Below, piece after piece: positions 54,879 to 64,000 of a stretch of DNA of 64,000 bases (positions are counted from its first letter, which is position 1; every line of letters starts with the position of its first letter). Under the pieces are notes generated by a model that was given only the letters and a program-made list of their open reading frames with translations, did not search any database and was not told the origin of the DNA. This stretch comes from Phialocephala subalpina (Eukaryota > Ascomycota > Leotiomycetes > Helotiales > Mollisiaceae), in NCBI GenBank assembly GCA_900073065.1, contig FJOG01000006.1:1532881-1596880 (forward strand), written 5' to 3'. Position numbers and translations under genes: made by a program.

Positions 54879-56493
54879 ATGATGGCGACGAAAAAGACTA
54901 AGGCAGCTCCAACTGATGATGAATTGAACAAACTGCTAGAAGGAATTGGTGAGAATGATAGCTCCACCCAAGCTCCATCCAAGGGAGCTTCAAAGTCAAC
55001 AAAGACGACTACATCCCAAACAGAGCAGGACCTGCTTGCGGAGCTGGAGAATCTCGGTGCTCAGCCCTCAAGCAGGCCACACACTCCTCGAATCCAGCAA
55101 GTAAAACGTACCACCACCGGCACACCTCCCCCGGCGTCATCGCGAACGAGCGAGGAGAAGGCGTCAACCACCAGAAAGTCTGTAGACAGTACTCGCTCGT
55201 TTCACACAAGCTTCACGCCATCCGCGACAAGCAGTGAGCTTCAAGAGGCAGAGAGAAAGGCTCCAGTCGCTCAGCCTGCCGTAGCTCCAGCACCTGCAGC
55301 TGGTGGTGGTTGGTGGGGAAGCGTCTTCGCAACAGCAAGTGCTGCAGTCAAAACTGCCGAGGCCGCTGTGAAGGAGATTCAGCAGAATGAAGAAGCAAAG
55401 CGATGGGCTGAGCAAGTAAAAGGAAATGTTGGAGCTCTACGGGGACTAGGTAAGAGCGACTGCCACAAGCCGGTCTCATCTGCTGATGTTCTAAGGTGAT
55501 GGTTTACGATCAAGGGCACTTCCAACATTTACCAACATCCTCCACACTCTCGCTCCCCCCATTTCATCCCATGAACGACTACAAATACACATCACCCATG
55601 ACTTTATTGGATACCCCTCTCTTGATCCCCTCATCTACTCAACTTTCTCCCGCGTCATGGCACAAGTCGAAGGAGGAGACCTGCTAGTTATTCAACGAGG
55701 ACATGAATCAACCGCACGACGAAACTCCGATGCTGGCTACACCGGAGGAAGTGCAGGCTGGAGCGATGGCCCCTGGTGGCGCCAAAGCAATGAACGTCGA
55801 GACCTCGGCTCGGTCAAAGGACTTATCGAGGGCACAAAGCTGGTTCGAGTCAGTGCTGAAGCATATGCCTCCGAGTTCTTTGCTTCGCACGGTGGATTGG
55901 AACTCGCTGCTCAGCGTGCGACAGAGAACTTGAGCGAATCGAATCCTGTACGCAGCAGTGACATCTTCCTGGCTGTTCAAGCGATTTCCCACGATGCGCC
56001 AGAAGATCTCTTCCAAGGGCCAGCGAAGGACCAAGAACAAGGAAGTGTAGTGGAGGAGAAAGAGAAGCCAGATGAACTGGTTTCTTTCGCCATTTTCTTG
56101 CATGATCCTGTTCATTCGATTACGTTCCACACCATTTCCCAACCAGTTCCTGCGAAGTGGATCAGATGGCTGGATGCACCTTCGCCTTTGACTCCAGCAT
56201 CTCCTACTTCGCCAAGCCAGAAGACAAGCTTCTTCGGTAACGAAGGTCAGAGCTATAATCCATATCTTCCAGAGGAGATTGCAGAGATCATTGAGAGCGG
56301 TGGTGTTGATCCGAGGGAATGGGTTTCTGAATGGGTAGAGGAGATCTTGAGCTTGAGCGTTGGTGTTGTGGCACAGAGATATGTGGCGAGGAGAATGGGT
56401 GTAGGTGAGGGTGGTATTGGTAGAGGCAAAGCTCGCATGGAGGAAGTGCTCGGTGATGGAGGGGGAGAAGCTGCCAGAGCGGGTTTGATTTGA
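54879..56493 (+). CDS. MTC1: Maintenance of telomere capping protein 1
   Basis: Exons 54879..55449 and 55496..56493 give 522 residues. The 46-nt intron starts GTAAGA and ends TTCTAAG, phase 1. The N-terminus is hydrophilic (DDELNKLLEGIGEND, QTEQDLLAELENLG), followed by a Ser/Thr/Pro linker and GGGWWGSVFATASAAVKTAEAAVKEI, a hallmark of fungal Mtc1. The second exon holds the conserved part: LRSRALPTFTNILHTLAPPIS, HITHDFIGYPSLDPLIYSTFSRVMAQVEGGDLLVIQRG, and WVEEILSLSVGVVAQRYVARRMG at the end. Known: yeast MTC1 is synthetically sick with cdc13-1 and the protein is found in cytoplasm/COPI vesicles; its biochemical role is unclear. A second in-frame ATG follows directly (54882). Confidence 0.88.
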
Positions 56494-59400
56494 TGATGCT
56501 TCCTTCCAGCGAGTGCTTTGCGGCGTTTTGTCTCGGGGGTGCATGCAGTTCCTTCACAGGGTTTTGTTTTAAGGGTAATTGTTCAGATATCATTCAGAGA
56601 ATACAGCCTCTTCAAATGTGCGTTCTTTGCGGCAATGCTTCTTTTGTATAGTCTCGGAACACTTGTATAACTTTACCATCCCTTATATGGGCTAAGTAGC
56701 CCCTATCACACCTGTCGGCAAGCATAGCACTCACGATTCATCCATCAGAGAGGCTGAACAAGAGAACCCGGAGTTATTGAGCACCCACCTTTGCCAGTCG
56801 CTAGCGGGTAAACCATCAGTATTCTGGCAGTCTTGAATTGCTGACTCATGCCCTCCCCTTTCTTATGTTTGAAAGCGATAATCCAGATAACAGATGGATG
56901 AAATACATGTTGACGGCAAGAGGCTAGCTTGACGAGAGAATGTTTTGTTGACAACAGAAAGCAGGTCAGGATGTTCATAGTCAGACATCAGCGGAAAGCA
57001 CTTCAACACAAACCTAAAGAAAAGATGTCAGATTCTCTCTTTCTCCGTCTGAGCCATATCCATCAGCACACATCCCCTTCTTGGCCTTCTTAGTGCCAAC
57101 AACCTTTTTGCTTGCTGTTGTGTCCAGGATCTGGGAGCTATATTTATATTACAGACGAGTAGAAGGTTGTTGATAAAGAGGGGTTCGGGACATAGGGCGA
57201 CTCATTTGGGACGACTCATGAGGTGAATCATAAGTGAATGTCTTCTTCAATATGGCCTTCTGCTATTTCTCTTTGCTGCCAACCGGCACAGTGCTGAAGC
57301 CCCCTTCTCGACCTCCTTACTTGGCGAACCAGCTCATCAAGTTGCTTGTGCAGGACTGCTTGATGGGAGGGAAGGTTTTTATATTTTTACGAGGTTATGT
57401 GCTGTAGGGTTTGGGCTAATGCCATTAAACTATTTCGAGTCACATTCATACTGATGACGAATGTACCTCATCTAGTCGAGCTTTTTAATCCTTGCAAAGT
57501 GGTTTCAATAGCAAGGACATTAAACCGGAGAGATGAGGATGGTTCTGAGGACGAATCTTATTTGTCTTGGGTGTATATACTTGTTTCCCCCAGTCCTAGC
57601 TTCTTGTCAGACATCAATGCGAGGCAGCTACCTCAAATGAAATGTTGTACATCGTCAAGTCATGTCAGCTGCCACACCACCACGGTACTCAGATCGGATC
57701 TTGTTGACCCCGGATCCGGTCCCCATTGAGGCTCCTTCGCCTCCAGAGCATCGGACACCGATCCCCAGTTCCGATTCAGAATGCTGGGACCGAAAGTTAT
57801 AGCTCCAAGAGCTGGTGCCGATAGAGACCACCATCACATGCCGGTCTGGAACTTGCTTCCGACCAAGTGGACGCGAATCGAGTTCGATCTTGTGTTACCA
57901 CTCTTTTCAGAAGAAGCTTAAAAGTTCTATCGCTGATCCGGGATACTTCCGAGGCTGTTTTTCAAGTACCCTGCTGGACGGGATTTGTCTTGAGGTGATT
58001 CTGGTATACTTAGTCACTACGGCAAAATGTCCTCGATTCTAGATGTGTTCCTACAGTAGTTCCCGCCACCAGGTTTCCGGCGCTGCCGATTGAATGCCGA
58101 ATGATTGTGAACATGACGCTCAGATATTCAGAAAAAAAAGTCACACGAACTTTGAAGTTCGGGTTTGAGCTTTCGGTTTTAAGCTTTAGATTTAGGTCTG
58201 AGACCCAAGTTGACGTTCAGCACGTGTTTCAAACGTTCGCAAAATGCAAGCTTTCCGCGTGGCGATGATCTTTTGCCGTGCTGGGAAAGATGGATAGTTT
58301 GCGTAGCTGCAACTTTGCGTCATTTTTCTTCGGCGAACGATGCGGATGCTGCAGGACCCTTGATTTCTGTACGTTCAAGATGCACGAAGGGAAGGAAGGG
58401 GGGCGGGGAGGGGGGAAGATATGACGTAGATGACGGCAATGTAGCGGAGAGCTTGCTCCTCGAGCTGAAGATGGGTATTTCGAGGCGGAGCCACGAGGAC
58501 AAATGATGCTGTTGTGGAGACACTGGAGGTTGAGGCTGAACTTGTCAGGAGGAAGAGCAAGGTATTTGTGTTCCTGTACCTTGTACTCTGTGTTTGTACC
58601 TGGACTTGATGCTTCTGGACCAAGGAAAAGAGGGATACGAACATCGAAGTACAAGTACGTACAGGATTGTGGCTTCACCATGCCTTGATCTGGAGTAGGT
58701 GATCTGGTACAGTGCAATGGTTCTCAAGCTTGAGGCTGTGGAATTGACGATGAGGAATGCAGATCGGTGGGGAGGAGCACCAAGAGGGCAAGTGTATCTG
58801 AAACATAGGCCCATGGAGAGATCTTCATCGAGCCACCAAGCTTCCCGCATCTACTCCATTTCAATTATATACTTTTCAAAGGCTTCAATTTTTGCATTGT
58901 ACTGTGAAACGTGGTTATGGAATCCCCATTACCATCGTTGGAAGTGGAGAGAATACGTTTAGCTTACCTCTCACCCAACTATAGTAACCCCGAACGTTCC
59001 TATCTCCGTATTAGCAAGAACCACAGTTACCTGTACCCGTAAACTTATGACCTCGTGCTTTAATCAGTGTCTTAATAAGACTCACAGAACCCGGAGCATC
59101 CGTTTTCTTTGCCTCTCTCTCACTTACCATACAAAATTAATAATCCCTCTTGGGACTTTCAAATGGAGTCTCCAGCCCCATCATTGCCTCTCTGCTATCA
59201 AATTGGATTCGAAACAAACGTCTCTTTGCTAGTTAACACTGCCATCACTTAAACCTTCTATATTTTGGGGCACGAGGTGACAAAGATAAATCGAGGACGA
59301 AACGAAGGAGGGATATTGGACCCCTGTCGAAAAGCGTCATTCTTGAGCTACAGCAAGGCAAGCCCCCGGATTGGCGACAAAGGACCCTGGTGGACCCTGG

Positions 59401-60475
59401 GATTAAAGTTCACGAACGAGGAGACGCATTGGAGAAGTTCTTGACTGGGAGTTGGGCAGTGAAGCATAGCCTTGCATACAGATCTTGACGGAAGGGTGGT
59501 TGGCAGGATGTTCGGCTTCATCAAACTGAAGGTATGTATGCACTCATGTTTCTTCGAATATCGAACGATGTTTGCATTTACATTTGGATTATGATTATTA
59601 TGATTGTTTGCAGGAAGACGGTTCTGGGGGTCCAGAATTGCGGTAGTCATCACGGTGCAGGTACTTCTGAGACCCCCTGTATCAAGCGATATCAGTTGAC
59701 TCGCGCGATAAGGCATCAAGTGCAGGAGCAAGCATTTGCCTGCAGAACAGGGCTGTTGGACAGTTGGCTGGGTTGATATTGCGTCGCGGTGTCGGACTGA
59801 GACTGGACAACTCGGCGGCAGCAATACCTGCTTGAACGGCGTTCTTCTTGCTCTCTTGATCTTGATTTCGCGGCTCATCTCAAGTCCTTCGTCCTCCAGC
59901 AGCCCATGACGCTGTGAGGTCGTCATTTTTTCGGTTAGGGATTGATGACGTTTGTGGCCCCCAGTCAGAACGCTAAGACGGCGGACGGCAAACCCACAGC
60001 GAGTGCCAGTCTTTGATCGCCCCAGCCATACGCCGGTGACCTTTTGCTTAACAAGCTGGGTGCGGTGTATGCTTCGTACATGAGCGGTACCAGTCCCTTT
60101 TCCCAAATATTCTCCCCCTCTATTTTCTATCCATCCCAAAGTAGTGCCACCACGGGACCATCCACACAGCAAAGTGTGATATCAAACACTCCAGCATCTG
60201 CCATCCACTCATACCTCATCGTCGATTGTTCGCGACGATCGCTGCCTCTCTGACACAAGCATATTATACCAGCATAACAACACCTGCACCCTTCGTCCCT
60301 TCCTCGTTTACACTACTTCCCCAGTCGTACCGGTCCCTGCTGCTTACGTCGTTGCTCTGATCGGACACTTCCCTCCTGCCTGCACGCTTCCACTCGTTGA
60401 AACGCTCCTTACCTTTCCGTCTCACACGCATTTGCCTGCCCACGCTTTGGGATATATTCCCAAAACTATATTCTA
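56494..60475. other. Long gene-free interval upstream of the kinase gene
   Basis: About 4 kb without a supportable gene. The longest frame is a 274-codon minus one (59348-60172); it has no domain, no ATG start and an odd composition. The kinase gene's promoter and long leader probably occupy the right part: 60240-60475 is CT-rich and ATG-free until the start. A single copy of the repeat found at 9.33-10.5 kb lies near 59.14 kb. Confidence 0.5.
59126..59200. repeat. Dispersed copy of the GGGACTTT repeat unit
   Basis: TTAATAATCCCTCTTGGGAC, then TTTCAAATGGAGTCTCCAG and CATCATTGC, closely parallels 9567-9625 (TTAATAACCCTTGGGACTTT, then CGATGGGG...GTCCCAGG and CTATTGC). The shared order of several blocks makes chance unlikely. 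Confidence 0.45.
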
Positions 60476-62687
60476 ATGATGTCTCTGTCGCAGCAAATTA
60501 AGAATCTGATCCGTCACGGTCCGCAATCCCACGAGACCCCGCCATCAACTTGATCACATTGCTGACCCTCACATAGGAAAAGGAGCAAAGGCACAACCTA
60601 ATGACGACTCTCCCACGACGCATGTCTCGCCTGTTAATGTCCATCAACACCACCAAGCACGAGGTTATGATAGCAATGCACCGCGACAAGACGCAAGTCA
60701 CCACTACGCACACTCAGACCCGAACATGATGCAGCACCAGGCTCATCAGGTACCGCACGGCGACGCATATTCGGTGGCAGACGGCGATAATCGAAATCGT
60801 GGAGCACAGGTCGGGAATGTGGCGGCACACGCAGCAGAACACAAGCAGAAGAAAGGCACGAAAGTCGACAAGGAAGAACTCGTGCGGATAGTGGCGGAAG
60901 AGAATGAGAGTAAAGGAAAGCTGCCAAAATACCCAGGGCTGGAACGATGGCAACTTATTGAAAAGATGGGAGACGGCGCTTTCAGCAATGTCTATAGAGC
61001 GCGAGATCTGGATGGTCAGGCTGGAGAGGTGGCTATCAAAGTCGTGCGCAAATTCGAGATGAATTCTCAACAAGTGAGTATCTGGCACGGCAACGTCACC
61101 ATTTCCTTGGTCGTTTGATTGCATATTCTTTTTTTTTGGAACACCTACCAACAATTGTGGCGTCGTAGGGAGATGCTCACCTTCATCCGGACTTCAAAAA
61201 GCAACCCAAGGTTGTGGAGGTGCGCATAATATTTCTTATAGAGGAGAGTCATGGTTGGCTCTGACAGGTACTGACATTTAGCACAGAGGGCGAATATCTT
61301 GAAGGAAGTTCAGATTATGCGTCAGCTCGATCATCCTAATATCGTCAAGCTGGTTGATTTCTCCGAGTCGAGACAATACTACTATATCATATTAGAGTTG
61401 GCACCAGGAGGAGAATTGTTCCATCAAATCGTTCGTCTCACGTACTTCAGCGAGGATCTATCGCGACACGTCATTACACAGGTCGCAGATGCATTAGAGT
61501 ATTTGCATGAGACGTGTGGAGTTGTCCACAGGTACGTTCTCTTGATGTTTCACTTTTTGGCCATCCACTGACGTCATTATAGAGATATCAAGCCTGAAAA
61601 CTTATTATTCTCACCAATTCCTGTCATACCAACAAAGCATCCAAAGCCCAAGGCTCCCGAGGACGAAGACAAGGTCGATGAGGGAGAGTTCATCAAGGGT
61701 GTTGGGGCTGGTGGAATTGGGAAGATCAAGATCGCTGACTTTGGTCTGAGTAAGGTTGTGTGGGACAACCAAACCATGACGCCTTGTGGGACCGTTGGTT
61801 ACACTGCACCGGAAATCGTCAAGGATGAGCGTTACTCGAAGAGCGTCGACATGTGGGCATTGGGATGTGTGTTGTACACATTGCTCTGCGGTTTCCCGCC
61901 ATTCTACGATGAGAGTATCCAGGTTCTTACCGAGAAGGTCGCCAGAGGTCAATACACATTCCTGTCACCGTGGTGGGATGACATTTCGAAGCCAGCTCAG
62001 GATCTTGTCTCGCATCTCCTTACCGTTGATCCTGCCAAGCGATATACCATCAAACAATTCTTAGCTCATCCGTGGATCAAGGGTACCGAAGAACCAACAT
62101 ACGCTGCTCTCGATGCTCCACCACTCGCCACCCCAGCTGTTGAGAGACAAAAGCAACTTGGCGGCACCCTCAAGGTGTTCGACCCAACTCTTCTCGAATC
62201 ACCAGGTGCAGGTAAGCGCATGGATTTCAGAAGTCCAGGCGCAGTCAATCTACGTGAAGTCTTCGATGTCGGCTACGCAGTCCACAGACAAGAAGAGGAA
62301 GCAAAGCGTCGCAAGAACTTCAAGCAAGGCTTCCGAGGCGCCGCAGCAGCCAACGGTCTCAACCCCATCGATGACGACGATTTCCTCGAAGAAGACGAAG
62401 ACGAAGAAGATTCTGCCATTCCGTCCAAGGTCCCTAAGGCTAGAGATGCGGATGTGCATCAGGTTGAGCAAAGCTTACGGAACACAAATCTGAATGCTGC
62501 AGCAGCTGCAAGAGTACCACAGCAGAAGGGCTATGGTCAGCATAGTGCAGCAGTAACGGCAGCAGCGAAGCAACAGGTTCGGAATCGCAAGGGCGCTTTT
62601 GAGCTCAACCTCGAGGGAGCTACGCTGTTGGGGAGAAGACATCAGAAAGGACCGAGTGGGTTGAGGGAAACGACAGTTGCGCAGTGA
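60476..62687 (+). CDS. RCK2: RCK2/Srk1-type serine/threonine protein kinase
   Basis: Exons 60476..60518, 60577..61073, 61169..61219, 61287..61531 and 61583..62687 give 646 residues. Introns start GTCCGC, GTGAGT, GTGCGC and GTACGT, and all phases close. The kinase domain starts WQLIEKMGDGAFSNVY (glycine loop), with Lys169 in VAIKVV, HRDIKPEN (Asp280) and ADFGLSK (Asp331), then TPCGTVGYTAPE. Between HRDIKPEN and DFG lies the long insert (about 45 residues, Pro/Lys/Asp-rich) typical of RCK2/Srk1 kinases. The tail is Ala/Gln-rich with an acidic run. Known of the family: CaMK-group kinases phosphorylated by the Hog1/Sty1 stress MAPK, acting on translation and the cell cycle. No obvious calmodulin site was identified. 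Confidence 0.92.
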
Positions 62688-63458
62688 AGTGAGGACGTGG
62701 CTGGCAATCAATCGCCAAACAGCAGTCACAGCCCCGAGAGAGAAGGTTGGGTATGGCATGGGAAGGCGACGTGGATATGAGACGAGATGAGCGAACACGT
62801 CGATGCGCAATGACTTTATTGAATCTTTTCCATTTTCTGGAGTTTGGCGATTCACTCGTTGGTCTGGTCGGGTCTCTGTGGTTTTGTGTTGGACCGGACC
62901 AGACGAGACGGCAGATAATACATGGACATTGCGCAGCATTTGTAGATTCAGACTGAGAAGGGACGCTGCATTATATGTGGCGATGCATAGTATGGAACGC
63001 AAAATGAAGCTTTGAGCTTCGATTCTTGGATATGTCTACTTGCCTTGTTGATACTGCAGCGTTTTCGATCTCCCAGCCTTGCCTGGACTTTGAGGTTCCT
63101 GATCATTACCAATTCCATACTAACTTCTTGTTTCTTTTTCTTGTAGGAGTATGCTGTGATGCCAATGTGGCGATAGGACCATAGCTGATGAATGACCGAG
63201 ACTAAGTGGTCATCTATCATCAAGTGATGTCATATTCTTTGATGCCCCTCGGAATTCGAATTCGAACTTCGTCAATATCTTCTCACCAGCAAGGGTGTTG
63301 GAGGCTAGTGCTAGCTTCCGTCCTTCATTGTGTTCCTATTCTTGATGTGGTTATATTATCTGAATGTTCGTTGAGTGGTCGAGGATGGTCTCTTGTTGTC
63401 ATTGCTCGCGATGTTCTGGGCTTACCCAATCTTTAGTAGGAGCAGAAGTATTGAGAGG
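62688..63458. other. 3' flank of the kinase gene
   Basis: No coding frame supported. The first about 300 bp probably carry the 3' untranslated region and polyadenylation site of the kinase gene. Confidence 0.4.
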
Positions 63459-63853
63459 TCACCTATTCCTCATGTAGATTGTGAAGTGGGAAGACTCGAA
63501 TCCATTTCCTGTTGGTCGGGCTGGCGCTTCTAGTCTGACTTTTGAGGACAACATTATTACGGCGAGCGAGGCTGGAATTGGGAGCTCGATGTCTTTGAAG
63601 GGATGTTGATTCGTTGATGTCTGTCGCTTTTGTGAAGTGCTGGAGTTGTTTGAGATTGAGATCGAAGAAGTGGGAGTATTGGAGTTGTGAGGTCTACAGT
63701 GGTGTCCTTTACTGGGTGTGGAAGGACTTTGGAGGGGGCGGTGCGTTCCCAGCCGAATCATTTCTGTCGTCTCAGAAGATTTCTTCGAACTGAAAGAAAG
63801 GTTTTCTTGTAAGCAAAGTGCTCTGCTCATAGCTTCGACGTGCCACAAGCTTT
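63459..63853 (-). CDS. Possible last exon of a gene running off the window
   Basis: An open frame of 131 codons ends at TGA 63459-63461. Its upstream end follows ACTAACGATTGCAG, a very good branch-plus-acceptor signal on the minus strand, so it could be a terminal exon whose start lies beyond 64000. The product is Ser/Thr/Asn-rich (SISISNNSSTSQKRQTSTN) with no domain. The matching donor cannot be chosen with confidence. Confidence 0.3.
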
Positions 63854-64000
63854 CTGCAATCGTTAGTAGACTCCCTGTTACCGTATGGCGATGTCGCTGA
63901 AGTCCAAGACGGCCGAAGGGCTGGATGCATTGTTTCTTGGTTGTTTGAAGTGTATGTATACCCCGAGTTGGATTCGTGTTCTCCTTCGTTTATCCAGAAC

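Noticed and set aside
59348..60172. 274-codon minus-strand open frame
   Set aside because: It starts at a non-ATG codon, has no domain or composition typical of protein, and lies antisense to the kinase gene's upstream/leader region.
63900..64000. bZIP basic region (KRRRTRIQL) at the right edge
   Set aside because: Only nine residues resemble a fungal bZIP. The Asn/Arg positions that follow do not match, and the frame continues with unrelated sequence.

Overview
The window is nuclear DNA of a filamentous ascomycete (Pezizomycotina). Genes lie on both strands without operons. Most carry short GT-AG introns of about 45-80 nt with CTAAC/CTGAC-like branch sites. The families are typical of this group: Zn2Cys6 regulator, opsin-related protein, PY-motif arrestin, DUF7514, DUF6594, HET, MTC1 and an RCK2-type kinase. 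Class or species cannot be fixed from sequence alone. All gene models below were spliced by hand from the sequence.

Layout. 0-4.3 kb: a CPA2-type cation/proton antiporter, a Zn2Cys6 regulator, and an opsin-related membrane protein with an in-frame TAG. 5.1-12.6 kb: three same-strand genes sharing an unnamed domain of about 100-120 residues (two copies in the first gene, one in each of the others). An array of diverged tandem repeats lies between the second and third genes. This is the best candidate for something undescribed. 12.6-15.8 kb: no supportable gene. 15.8-27.6 kb: arrestin-like protein, DUF7514 protein, fungal rhodopsin-domain 7TM protein, 2-oxoglutarate/Fe(II) oxygenase, and a Fen2/Dal5-type MFS permease.

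27.6-38 kb is accessory in character. It holds an AT-rich stretch, a broken HET gene, a 375-bp assembly gap, an intact DUF6594 gene, a retropepsin-fold-like protein, an unknown protein, a truncated MFS permease copy, and a broken RNase III-like gene directly next to it.

38.8-50 kb: small genes, including a proline-rich protein, a RidA/YjgF homologue, two unknowns, an SMP-like protein, a 61-residue secreted cysteine-rich protein assembled from two exons, and an isochorismatase-family hydrolase. 50-62.7 kb: a large basic nuclear-type protein with an N-terminal C2HC finger, divergently transcribed from MTC1. A 4-kb gene-free interval follows, then an RCK2/Srk1-type kinase. The right edge may hold the last exon of another gene.

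Functionally this is a normal housekeeping and metabolic gene set, interrupted by a fast-evolving paralogue cluster and a decaying incompatibility/transposition-prone island. Premature TAG codons recur in the opsin-related, paralogue-1, HET and RNase III-like genes. TAG is still used as a normal stop elsewhere in the window, so codon reassignment is not the explanation. RIP-like C-to-T change or ordinary decay is more likely.
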